A stretch of DNA of 64,000 bases from MED-G116 sp038107835. Its GTDB lineage: Bacteria; Pseudomonadota; Alphaproteobacteria; Puniceispirillales; Puniceispirillaceae. This document shows positions 33,976 to 41,696 of the stretch, in pieces (position 1 is the first letter of the stretch; each line of letters starts with the position of its first letter). Position numbers and translations under genes: made by a program. The notes beneath the pieces were generated by a model that saw only the letters and a list, made by a program, of their open reading frames with translations, ran no database searches and had not been told where the DNA came from. The stretch is taken from the NCBI GenBank assembly GCA_038107835.1, contig JAYNHH010000001.1, positions 1 to 64,000 of the forward strand, read 5' to 3'.

Positions 33976-35538
33976 TTAGTTTACAGTCGCGAAGCGGAAC
34001 AGAGGTTCGTTGTTCGGACGGATTGGCACATCAACATTGGACTTTGACGCCCAGGAAATGACCTGATGGTGCAGCGGCAGGTATGAGATATCGTCCTTGA
34101 CGATCGCCCAGGCCTCGGCAATTGCGGCATTGCGTTTCGCCGGGTCAACCTCGACAACCATTGTCTGGATCAACTCGTCAACGCGGGCGCTGTTGAAACC
34201 AACCTTGTTCCAGCTGCCCTTCGAGTCATACAGGAAGCTGAAGACATAGTGGCTGTCCAGTGTTGGTACGCCCCAGCCCAGCATGTAGAAATCGCTGAGA
34301 CCGTTTTTCAGATCCTGGAAATGCGTACTCTTTGTCTGGGCGAACAGATTGACGTTGATGCCAACCTTGCCAAGCATGCCGACAACAGCCGTACAGATCG
34401 CCTCGTCGTTGACATAGCGGTCATTCGGGCAGTTCAGCGTGATGTCAAAACCATCGCCATATCCGGCATCGGCCAGCAGCTTCTTTGAGGCAGCAGGGTC
34501 ATAGGCAAGACGCGCGTCGAGATCCTTGGTGTAGCCAGTGACACCCGGGAAGGTGATGATGCCGGCCGGTGAACTCAGGCCGCGCATGACCTTTTTCTTG
34601 ATCGCCTCAATATCAATGGCCTGATAGAACGCCTGGCGGACGCGCTTGTCAGCCAGCGGATTCTTGCCCTTGATGTTTGAGGAACGCAGCTCGGCGCTTC
34701 CCTGATCCATGCCGAGGAAAATCGTCCGCATCTGCTCGACGCTGTTCACGGTGTGGCCAGCAGAGCTGTCGATGCGTTTGAGATCCTGTACCGGAGCGTC
34801 GGTCACGATGTCAATTTCACCCGACAGGAGTGACGCGACGCGGGTGGCTGAATTGGCAATCGGATAGAGCTCGATGCGATCAAGGTTATGCTCGACCGTA
34901 CCCCACCAGCCGTCATTCTTTTCGAAAACGGTCTTGGTGTCCTGCTCGCGCAGGGTGATCTTGAAGGGGCCGGTACCGTTTGCATTGCTTGAGGCAAAGG
35001 TTTTCTCATCGGCATTGAAATCACCCGGCAGCGCCGAGTCATTTGCCTTTGACCAGGCTTCGGACATCACAAAGATGTTTGAGATCTGGTTCAGCAGAAT
35101 TGGATTGGGGCCTTCTGTGACCAGCTTCACCTTGTCCGCACCAACAGCCTCGACGGAGGTGACGCTGTCAATATATTCCTTGAAGTCTGAGGTCTTGGCT
35201 TTCGCCCTGTTGAAGCTGAAAACAACATCGGATGCTGTCAGCGGCGAGCCATCATGGAACGTGACACCCTTGCGCAGAGTGAAGACCCATGTTGTCGGGT
35301 TCTCGATTGTCCAGCCTGTCGCCAGCTGGGGTTCGATCGACATATCCAGCCCGCGGCTCACCAGCGCCTCATAGATCTGGCGCGAAACCATGGTGGTCGG
35401 CCCCTCGTTCTGCTCATGCGGATCAAGTGTCAGCGAATCACCTTTCATTGACCATTTGACCGTATTTGCCTGTGCCGTCGATGCGACCGTCGCCAGCAAA
35501 GCGACAGCCACAAATGACGTAATTTTTCTGAGGTTCAT
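33976..35538 (-). CDS. ABC transporter substrate-binding protein, family 5 (peptide type)
   Basis: This 520-aa periplasmic binding protein of the DppA/OppA family 5 begins with a signal peptide (MNLRKITSFVAVALLATVASTAQA). The core includes SLDPHEQNEGPTTMVSRQIYEAL and the typical WVFTLRKGVTFHDGSPLTASDVVFSFNRAKA signature. Late segments give YLPLHHQVISWASK. It is the first gene of the four-gene importer. Ligand is undetermined: peptides, oligosaccharides and nickel are all handled by this family. An inverted repeat at 35577-35594 overlaps its likely promoter. Confidence 0.87.
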   Translation of the reverse strand: MNLRKITSFVAVALLATVASTAQANTVKWSMKGDSLTLDPHEQNEGPTTMVSRQIYEALVSRGLDMSIEPQLATGWTIENPTTWVFTLRKGVTFHDGSPLTASDVVFSFNRAKAKTSDFKEYIDSVTSVEAVGADKVKLVTEGPNPILLNQISNIFVMSEAWSKANDSALPGDFNADEKTFASSNANGTGPFKITLREQDTKTVFEKNDGWWGTVEHNLDRIELYPIANSATRVASLLSGEIDIVTDAPVQDLKRIDSSAGHTVNSVEQMRTIFLGMDQGSAELRSSNIKGKNPLADKRVRQAFYQAIDIEAIKKKVMRGLSSPAGIITFPGVTGYTKDLDARLAYDPAASKKLLADAGYGDGFDITLNCPNDRYVNDEAICTAVVGMLGKVGINVNLFAQTKSTHFQDLKNGLSDFYMLGWGVPTLDSHYVFSFLYDSKGSWNKVGFNSARVDELIQTMVVEVDPAKRNAAIAEAWAIVKDDISYLPLHHQVISWASKSNVDVPIRPNNEPLFRFATVN

Positions 35539-35576
35539 TATACTCTCCCTACCTGTATTTTTGATTGGATGAACCG

Positions 35577-35594
35577 TATCACGAAATTGTGATA
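35577..35594. promoter_or_regulatory. Inverted repeat upstream of the peptide transporter operon
   Basis: TATCAC (35577-35582) and GTGATA (35589-35594) form a 6-bp inverted repeat with a 6-nt spacer, 39 nt upstream of the binding-protein ATG on the minus strand. It is a plausible operator for an unknown regulator. No regulator gene is adjacent. Confidence 0.4.
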
Positions 35595-35694
35595 ATGGGC
35601 CATTTGATTCGTAAAATTATGGGTTTGGCGGAAGGTTTCTAAAACGGGCAATATTCAGGTCGTATCTGTTGGTGAGTAAAGAAACGGCAGTTAT

Positions 35695-35904
35695 ATGAAT
35701 ATCGTCAATTACATCCGGTTTGGACAGGACCCGCGCAATGGCGCGCAGCAGCAGTCCCACTCGCCAAAAGATGGTTTCTCATCTGAGGAGAGTGAGGAGA
35801 CGGCGTCTGAAATGGCAGGAGCATCGCTGGAGGTCAAACCTATACCAGTCCCGGAATACACGACCCGGGACTGGCTTGTTCGGTTTGCGAAACTGCAGGA
35901 TTGA
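35695..35904 (+). CDS. Possible small hypothetical protein
   Basis: An ATG-started frame of 69 codons encodes an acidic, Ser/Glu-rich middle (SSEESEETASEMAG) with a C-terminal YTTRDWLVRFAKLQD. No family is recognised. It is not a shadow of another gene, as the region between the transporter and comE is otherwise empty. The ribosome site is weak. It may be a real small protein or chance. Confidence 0.35.
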   Translation: MNIVNYIRFGQDPRNGAQQQSHSPKDGFSSEESEETASEMAGASLEVKPIPVPEYTTRDWLVRFAKLQD

Positions 35905-35910
35905 GCGCCG

Positions 35911-36474
35911 TCAGCTGTTGCGGCTGGCAACCTCTTCCATGAACCGATGACGGATCACCGGCGCATCAAGGTCAATCACCGGCACCTTGATGTTGCCAGA
36001 CTCACATTTCGAGACGATGATCGTCATCCTGTCGCCGGCAAGTGCGTCCTTGACCGCGGCAGCGGTATCCTGTGCGGAACATTCGATCACATTCTCACAT
36101 CCGGCCGCTTCGGCCATTTTCGCCAGCGAGGTCTTCATGCCGGCATAGGTCGGCTGGTCTCCAGTCGATCCATAGCTGCCATTGTCGATGATCAGCAGAA
36201 TGAAATTGTCGGCAGGGTTGTTGGCGATTGTCGGCAGGGTGCACAGATTTGTCAGAACGGATCCATCGCCGTCAATGGCAATCACCTTGGCGTCCTGCGC
36301 GAGGGCAAGGCCGAGGCCGATCGATGAGGAAAGCCCCATCGTGCCGAGCATGTAGAAATTGCTTGGCTGGTCGTCGAGATTGTGCAGTTCCTGCGAGGGT
36401 AATCCGATGTTGCAGACAACCAGCTGGTCGGAGATGATTGGCTGCAGCTCTTTTAGAACGTCACTTCTGATCAT
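35911..36474 (-). CDS. comE: Sulfopyruvate decarboxylase subunit beta
   Basis: This 187-aa thiamine-diphosphate-binding subunit carries the TPP motif AIDGDGSVLTNLCTL...NFILLIIDNGSYGSTG (GDG-x~25-N). The N-terminal part has VCNIGLPSQELHNL and LGTMGLSSSIGLGLALA. With the alpha subunit it decarboxylates 3-sulfopyruvate to sulfoacetaldehyde, a step in coenzyme M synthesis in methanogens and in sulfolactate, cysteate or DHPS breakdown in marine bacteria. The split into two short subunits is typical of ComDE rather than phosphonopyruvate decarboxylase, but the latter cannot be excluded. It lies 2 nt after comD. Confidence 0.75.
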   Translation of the reverse strand: MIRSDVLKELQPIISDQLVVCNIGLPSQELHNLDDQPSNFYMLGTMGLSSSIGLGLALAQDAKVIAIDGDGSVLTNLCTLPTIANNPADNFILLIIDNGSYGSTGDQPTYAGMKTSLAKMAEAAGCENVIECSAQDTAAAVKDALAGDRMTIIVSKCESGNIKVPVIDLDAPVIRHRFMEEVASRNS

Positions 36475-36476
36475 TT

Positions 36477-36974
36477 TTATGCTCCCTGCCAGAAACTTGC
36501 ATCGGTCAGTATGGCGACTGGTTTCTTGCCCATGAAACTATATTTCAGGATGCCGTCCAGCTCGTCGGCATCAGCCTGCTCGTGGAAGTGATAGGTTGGA
36601 ATGTTCATCTGCGCCAACAGCGCCTTGGTATGGACAGCCATTTCCACCTGACAGGCGACCGGTTCGCCAATTTCCCCGCGATAGCTGATCAGCATGGGAA
36701 GGGGGATATTGTAATATTGGATCAGGGTCGCCAGCGTGTTGATGGTGACGCCAATCGCCGTGTTCTGCATGATGATGGCAGATCGTTTGCCACCCATATA
36801 GGCACCAGCACACAGACCCATCCCCTCATCTTCCTTGTTTGACGGGATATGATAAATGGTGTCTGACCTGTCGATTTCTTCAATGACACCAGCAAGCTGC
36901 TTGCAGGGCACTGTCGTGACGAATTCGATTTCGTTTCGCACGAAATCGGCCACTATTTTCTCGTTGATGGACAT
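36477..36974 (-). CDS. comD: Sulfopyruvate decarboxylase subunit alpha
   Basis: This 165-aa alpha subunit holds the pyrimidine-side TPP-binding half. The catalytic Glu segment IPSNKEDEGMGLCAGAYMGGKRSAIIMQN matches ComD, followed by LISYRGEIGEPVACQ and a C-terminal KKPVAILTD. The frame is open to 37043, but ATG 36974 begins the normal protein. It forms a two-gene operon with comE. No xsc (sulfoacetaldehyde acetyltransferase) or sulfolactate dehydrogenase gene is in the window, so the path of its product is not seen here. A TauE-type exporter is encoded 20 kb away. Confidence 0.75.
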   Translation of the reverse strand: MSINEKIVADFVRNEIEFVTTVPCKQLAGVIEEIDRSDTIYHIPSNKEDEGMGLCAGAYMGGKRSAIIMQNTAIGVTINTLATLIQYYNIPLPMLISYRGEIGEPVACQVEMAVHTKALLAQMNIPTYHFHEQADADELDGILKYSFMGKKPVAILTDASFWQGA

Positions 36975-37131
36975 GTTTTGCTCTTTTGATTTCGTTCTAG
37001 GGTGGCAGATTTGCCAGCTTGGGGGGGCGGTATAAAAGCGCAATGACGGGACAAAGTAAACCCACCGGCCCGCTTTATTTGCCCCTATCCCCGATGAAAT
37101 CCATGGTTCGGAATGCGATGGATGGGGCTAT

Positions 37132-38583
37132 CTATCGGGGGATCAAGAGAATGGCGCGAACACCCTGATCCCAATGCTGGAAAGTGATGCTGCCACCATG
37201 CTGTTCTGCAATCGTCGACGTGATGGCAAGGCCAATGCCAAATCCCTTAACGTTTGCGGCGTTGTGTCCGCGCCGGAAAGGAGTGGTCAGTTCGCGCAGA
37301 TCCTCCACACTGACGCCATCACCATAATCATCGACCATGATGCTGGCTGTCTTCGAGTCAGCCTGCACGGACACATTCGCCTTGCGTCCATATTTCAGCG
37401 CATTGTCGATCAGGTTGGTAATCGCCCGCTGCAGTGATAGCGGGCGCGCCTGAATGACAACGCCATGCTGCTGGACAAGTTTCGGGTTCAACGACCTTGG
37501 CGTGCTGTTGAACAGAATGGTGCGGGCCGAAATGGTGGGTGCGTCCTGTTCGATGAACTGCACTGGTTGATCGGCATCCTGAAAATCTGCCACAATGGCC
37601 TCGACCAGCGACACAAGCGACAGCTGGCGTGGTTCCTCCAGCTTCATCTCTGACTGTGTGTAGCTGAGAACGGATTCGATCATGCTGGTCATCTGGTCAA
37701 TGTCGCCGTTCAGCTTTTCCCGCAGTTCCGAATCCGCAATGGATTCGATGCGCAGGCGAAGCCGTGTTGCAGGCGTGCCAAGATCATGGCTGACGCCAGA
37801 CAGAAAAGTGGCGCGCCGGGCCAACGACTCCTGTTCGACATCAAGATAGGCATTGATTGCCGTGATCATTGCCCGCAATTCGTCCGGCCCCTCTGCATTA
37901 TAATGGTTTCCCCCACCAAGCAGTCCCCGTTTTGACAGGGCATCGGCAAAGGACTGGAATGATGCGCTCGTACTGATGATCACCGAGACCAGCACGGCCA
38001 TCGACAGCGCTGCCAGGAAAATGGCACCAAGGCGCAGATCCGCTGGGGCGGCATCACATCCCCATATTTTGGTGCCGTCAATGCGCAGCCATGGGCCGGC
38101 CTCATATTGCACAAACAGGATGGGGTCCGAGCAATAGGTTGCCAGCAGACGCGTCAGATCAGCCAGTTTTCCACCGGTCGAGTTCTGCGTGAGTGAGCCA
38201 AGATCGGCCAGCGGATATTTCAGGTCGGGAGAAATGACGGCAAGCGAGATCTGGCTGCCAAAGCCCGTTGTCGTCGGTGGCACGCTGAGCGAAAGCTGGG
38301 TGATGAAGTCGGATGCCAGGACATCTGGCAATTTTCTGAACAGGCCGGCACCTGCCAGTTTTGCCATCGGCCCGGACAGACCGACGATTTCGATGCCGTC
38401 ATTTGCCGGGGTGTTGTCGCGCAGGGTTTCAAACAGCCCGAGGCCGGCGACATATGAAGTGTGCAGATGCTGGTTCCACTGGGCCAGCGAATACATCCAC
38501 AGCGATGCCGAAGCCATCCCCATGATCATTGCGGTGACGACCCATAGAATGGCCCTGCTTTTCAGACTGGACAGAATGCGCAT
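37132..38583 (-). CDS. Sensor histidine kinase, GtrS-like
   Basis: This 483-aa membrane histidine kinase has TM1 at about 11-33, a periplasmic sensor of about 150 residues, TM2 at about 183-207, a HAMP-like linker and a catalytic core. The phosphorylated His is His266 in VSHDLGTPATRL. The ATPase domain has the N-box NLIDNALKYG, the G1 DDYGDGV and the G2 GFGIGLAI. EnvZ-like kinases usually read HDLRTP, so the Gly here is unusual. Its start overlaps the regulator stop (TGATG). In Pseudomonas, GtrS sits beside the glucose transporter; the same arrangement here suggests sugar or sugar-acid sensing. Confidence 0.82.
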   Translation of the reverse strand: MRILSSLKSRAILWVVTAMIMGMASASLWMYSLAQWNQHLHTSYVAGLGLFETLRDNTPANDGIEIVGLSGPMAKLAGAGLFRKLPDVLASDFITQLSLSVPPTTTGFGSQISLAVISPDLKYPLADLGSLTQNSTGGKLADLTRLLATYCSDPILFVQYEAGPWLRIDGTKIWGCDAAPADLRLGAIFLAALSMAVLVSVIISTSASFQSFADALSKRGLLGGGNHYNAEGPDELRAMITAINAYLDVEQESLARRATFLSGVSHDLGTPATRLRLRIESIADSELREKLNGDIDQMTSMIESVLSYTQSEMKLEEPRQLSLVSLVEAIVADFQDADQPVQFIEQDAPTISARTILFNSTPRSLNPKLVQQHGVVIQARPLSLQRAITNLIDNALKYGRKANVSVQADSKTASIMVDDYGDGVSVEDLRELTTPFRRGHNAANVKGFGIGLAITSTIAEQHGGSITFQHWDQGVRAILLIPR

Positions 38584-39320
38584 CAGGCCTCGGACTGGTC
38601 AACATCGGTTGCGAAAACGTAGCCGACACCCCTTTCGGTTCGCAGAATTTCAGGTGATTTCGGATTCGTCTCGATTTTGCTGCGCAGGCGTCCCACCAGA
38701 ACATCAAGCGCCCTGCCGGAATTGTCTGAAATGGAGTGACCATCCTGGGTGATGTCCATCGCAGTGATGATTTCATCCCGCGTCAGCGCTATATGCGGGT
38801 TGGCGAGAAGCACCTTCAGCAGCCGCGTCTCCCGCTGGGACAGCGCCACCTGAACGCCGCTGGGGTTGAAGGCTTCATCGGTCTTGCTGTTGAACTGCCA
38901 GCCATTGAACCGATAGATGGATGTATTGCGCCGATAGGTCAGCGAGGAAGACCGGCGAACCCGGCGTAGAACGGCTTTGACCCTGGCAAGCAGCAAATCC
39001 AGATTGAACGGCTTGGCAATATAGTCATCGGCGCCAACCTCATAGCCGGTGACACGCTGATGGTCGGCGGCAAGCGCCGACACAAATATAATGGGCACAT
39101 CCTGTTCGGCGCGCAGTTGGCGGCACAGCTCAATGCCATTTTCCTCACCCAGCATCACATCAAGCAGAATCAGATCAATCCGCCCACGGCTTATATGCTG
39201 GTTGATTTCGGCACCGGTTGCGGCGGTGTAGACCATGAAGCCATTGCGGGCGAGAAACTGCGCCATCATCTGGCTCAGTTCGGAATCGTCATCAACCACT
39301 AATATCTTTGGCACAGCCAT
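38583..39320 (-). CDS. OmpR-family response regulator, GltR-like
   Basis: This 245-aa response regulator has an N-terminal receiver (ILVVDDDSELSQM; acidic pair Asp10-Asp11, phospho-acceptor Asp54 in LILLDVMLGEENG, Lys near KPFNLDLL) and a C-terminal OmpR/PhoB winged helix (QVALSQRETRLLKVLLANPHIALTRDEI...DVLVGRLRSKIE). The frame is open to 39398, but MAVPKILVV at 39320 is the natural start. It is divergent from the GtsA-like gene, and the intergenic space holds four phased GTAAC/GTAAT half-sites. It is likely the regulator of glucose uptake, as GltR is in Pseudomonas. Confidence 0.85.
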   Translation of the reverse strand: MAVPKILVVDDDSELSQMMAQFLARNGFMVYTAATGAEINQHISRGRIDLILLDVMLGEENGIELCRQLRAEQDVPIIFVSALAADHQRVTGYEVGADDYIAKPFNLDLLLARVKAVLRRVRRSSSLTYRRNTSIYRFNGWQFNSKTDEAFNPSGVQVALSQRETRLLKVLLANPHIALTRDEIITAMDITQDGHSISDNSGRALDVLVGRLRSKIETNPKSPEILRTERGVGYVFATDVDQSEA

Positions 39321-39360
39321 CGGCAAATTCCTGTCAAAATGACACGGCGAAATTCTTATC

Positions 39361-39410
39361 GGTAACTTTATGTAACAAATTTCGCCGTCAGGTAACATTG
39401 TGTAATAAAA
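39361..39410. promoter_or_regulatory. Phased direct repeats, candidate response-regulator binding sites
   Basis: GTAAC occurs at 39362 and 39372, then GTAAC at 39392 and GTAAT at 39402. Each pair is spaced 10 bp apart and the two pairs are 30 bp apart, so all four fall on one helix face. OmpR-type regulators bind such tandem direct repeats. The sites lie between the divergent regulator (start 39320) and gtsA (start 39518). Confidence 0.6.
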
Positions 39411-39517
39411 ATTCTACAAATTCGCGGCATGTCGAAAAAACAGCCTCATTTCGCATTGAAATGATGTTTCACAAAAATGATTGTACCGGTCCGAATGTTT
39501 TTGTCAGGAGGGACAAA

Positions 39518-40765
39518 ATGAAATCAAACATGGTAATCGCAGCAACCGCTGCATTGACTATCGCTGCCACAGGTGTGGCAAAGGCCGAGCCACAGGCAGA
39601 AGTTCTGCATTGGTGGACATCTGGTGGTGAGGCCAAATCTGTGGCTGTGCTGCAGGAAGAATTCTCGTCACGTGGTGGCACATGGACAGACATGCCAGTA
39701 GCTGGCGGTGGCGGTGACGCTGCGATGACCGCGCTGCGTGCGCGTGTTCTGGCTGGCAACGCCCCAACGGCCGTTCAGCTGAAAGGCCCCGCCATTCAGG
39801 AATGGTATGAAGAGGGTGTGCTTGCAGATATCTCTGCTGTCGCCAAAAAGCACGGTTGGGCTGACGTGCTGCCAGCATCAATTGCCGGTCACATGAAGTG
39901 TGAAGGCACATGGTGTGCAGCCCCCGTCAACGTTCACCGCATTGACTGGATCTGGGCAAACGCCGCTGTGCTTGCCGAGAATGGCATTGCAATGCCAGCC
40001 ACTTGGGAAGAGTTCAACGCTGCTGCTGCAAAGCTGCAGGCTGCTGGCATCACGCCACTGGCACATGGTGGTCAGGCTTGGCAGGACGCCACAGTGTTTG
40101 AGGCTGTTGCCCTTGGCATTGGCGGACCTGAGTTCTTCCACAAGGCATTTGTCGATCTGGATCAGGCCACTTTGAAGTCAGACACAATGGTCAAGGTATT
40201 TGACCAGATGCGCACCATGCGCGGTTTTGTCGACAGCAACTTCTCAGGCCGTGACTGGAACCTTGCGACAGCCATGGTGATGAATGGCGAGGCAGCCTTC
40301 CAGATCATGGGTGACTGGGCAAAAGGTGAGTTCCTTGCTGCTGGCAAACGCCCTGGCATCGACTTCCTGTGTGCGTCAACTCCGGGCGAGGGTTTCCTCT
40401 ACAATGTGGACAGCTTCGCAATGTTCAGCGTCGATGGCGGTGACAAGGAAGCTGGTCAGATGCTGCTTGCAGAGCTGATCGTTGGCAAGAACTTCCAGAA
40501 AGTCTTCAACATGAACAAGGGATCAATCCCGGCCCGTGTTGATGTGGCCCTTGACGATTTTGATCCATGTGCGCACACCTCTGCACAGGACATGGCGGCA
40601 AGCAATTCTGGTGGATCACTGCTGCCATCCTATGCTCATGGCATGGCACTTCGCGGTGCGCAGGCCGGTGCGATCACAGACGTTGTAACAGCTCACTTCA
40701 ACTCTGACATGTCCTCTTCCGAGGCTGTCGAGATGCTTGCGACTGCTGTTGCCAACAGCCTGTAG
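39518..40765 (+). CDS. gtsA: Glucose/sugar ABC transporter substrate-binding protein (GtsA-like)
   Basis: This 415-aa family 1 periplasmic binding protein begins with a signal peptide (MKSNMVIAATAALTIAATGVAKA). The mature start EVLHWWTSGGEAKSVAVLQEEF and PVAGGGGDAAMTALRARVLAG, with NVHRIDWIWAN, match glucose/mannose-type binding proteins of the GtsA group. AGGAGGG lies 5 nt before the ATG. Unusually, the frame is open upstream to 39308, but the signal peptide fixes the start. It heads the transporter operon and is divergent from the two-component system. An 11-bp stem-loop follows it. Confidence 0.85.
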   Translation: MKSNMVIAATAALTIAATGVAKAEPQAEVLHWWTSGGEAKSVAVLQEEFSSRGGTWTDMPVAGGGGDAAMTALRARVLAGNAPTAVQLKGPAIQEWYEEGVLADISAVAKKHGWADVLPASIAGHMKCEGTWCAAPVNVHRIDWIWANAAVLAENGIAMPATWEEFNAAAAKLQAAGITPLAHGGQAWQDATVFEAVALGIGGPEFFHKAFVDLDQATLKSDTMVKVFDQMRTMRGFVDSNFSGRDWNLATAMVMNGEAAFQIMGDWAKGEFLAAGKRPGIDFLCASTPGEGFLYNVDSFAMFSVDGGDKEAGQMLLAELIVGKNFQKVFNMNKGSIPARVDVALDDFDPCAHTSAQDMAASNSGGSLLPSYAHGMALRGAQAGAITDVVTAHFNSDMSSSEAVEMLATAVANSL

Positions 40766-40773
40766 ACATCATT

Positions 40774-40809
40774 CCCTGCCCATCTTCCGAGATGGGCAGG
40801 GGTTTTCTT
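40774..40809 (+). terminator. Intra-operon terminator-like hairpin between gtsA and gtsB
   Basis: CCCTGCCCATC (40774-40784) pairs exactly with GATGGGCAGGG (40791-40801) around a 6-nt loop, followed by GTTTTCTT. This is a good Rho-independent terminator shape. Downstream permease genes depend on read-through, so it should raise the ratio of binding protein to permease. Confidence 0.8.
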
Positions 40810-40823
40810 GACGGAGAAATGAA

Positions 40824-41696
40824 GTGACTGATTGGCTGGAAAGGCATGTACCAAAAATGGTGCTGGCACCATCTTTTTTGGCCAGCCTTATTTTTGTTTA
40901 TGGATTTATCGGCTGGACCGCCTGGGTCTCGCTGACAAGGTCAAAACTTCTGCCGCGATACGACATTGTTGGCTTCATTCAATATGACCGCCTGTTTGAC
41001 TCACCGCGCTGGGACACGGCGCTGTCAAATCTGTTTGTCTTTGGCTTTCTGTTTATTGTCATCTCGATCATCCTTGGCCTGCTGCTGGCGATCATGCTTG
41101 ACCAGAAAATCCGCACCGAGGGCGTTATCCGGACAATCTATCTCTACCCGATGGCCCTCTCACTGATTGTCACGGGAACGGCCTGGAAATGGATTTTGAA
41201 TCCCGGCCTTGGTCTCGAGGCGACGGTTCGTGGCTGGGGATGGGAAGAGTTTGTCTTTGACTGGCTTGTTGATCCCGACATGGCCATCTTCACTGTGGTG
41301 ATCGCCGGCGTATGGCAGGCCTCGGGTTTTGTCATGGCACTCTTTCTTGCTGGCCTGCGGTCAGTCGATCAGGAAATCATCAAGGCGGCGCAGGTCGATG
41401 GTATTCCGACATGGCGCATCTATTCATCAATCATCATTCCGTCGATGGCGGCGATTTTTCTCTCGGCCTTCATTGTTCTTGCGCATCTTGCCATCAAGAG
41501 TTTCGATCTGGTGATCGCGCTCACCGGGGGCGGGCCTGGCTACGCTACGGATCTGCCAGCCACCTATATGTACACAATGGCCTTTTCCAGGGGCAATATT
41601 GGCCAGGCGGCGAGTTCGGCGATGGTCATGATGGCCGTCGTCTTTGCGATTGTCGTGCCCTATCTCTATTCCGAATTGCGAGCGAAACATGACTGA
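40824..41696 (+). CDS. gtsB: Glucose/sugar ABC transporter permease (GtsB-like)
   Basis: This 290-aa MalF-like permease has six membrane segments, starting at APSFLASLIFVYGFIGWTAW. The EAA loop reads DQEIIKAAQVDGIPTWRIYSSIIIP near residue 185. Late ALTGGGPGYATDLPATYMY is a typical segment of sugar permeases of this class. It follows the gtsA hairpin by 22 nt and overlaps the next permease gene by 8 nt. With GtsC it forms the translocation pore. Confidence 0.85.
   Translation: MTDWLERHVPKMVLAPSFLASLIFVYGFIGWTAWVSLTRSKLLPRYDIVGFIQYDRLFDSPRWDTALSNLFVFGFLFIVISIILGLLLAIMLDQKIRTEGVIRTIYLYPMALSLIVTGTAWKWILNPGLGLEATVRGWGWEEFVFDWLVDPDMAIFTVVIAGVWQASGFVMALFLAGLRSVDQEIIKAAQVDGIPTWRIYSSIIIPSMAAIFLSAFIVLAHLAIKSFDLVIALTGGGPGYATDLPATYMYTMAFSRGNIGQAASSAMVMMAVVFAIVVPYLYSELRAKHD

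Noticed and set aside
35577..35594. CRP-type site at the peptide transporter
   Set aside because: The arms are in the opposite order (TCAC...GTGA) to the CRP consensus TGTGA-N6-TCACA.
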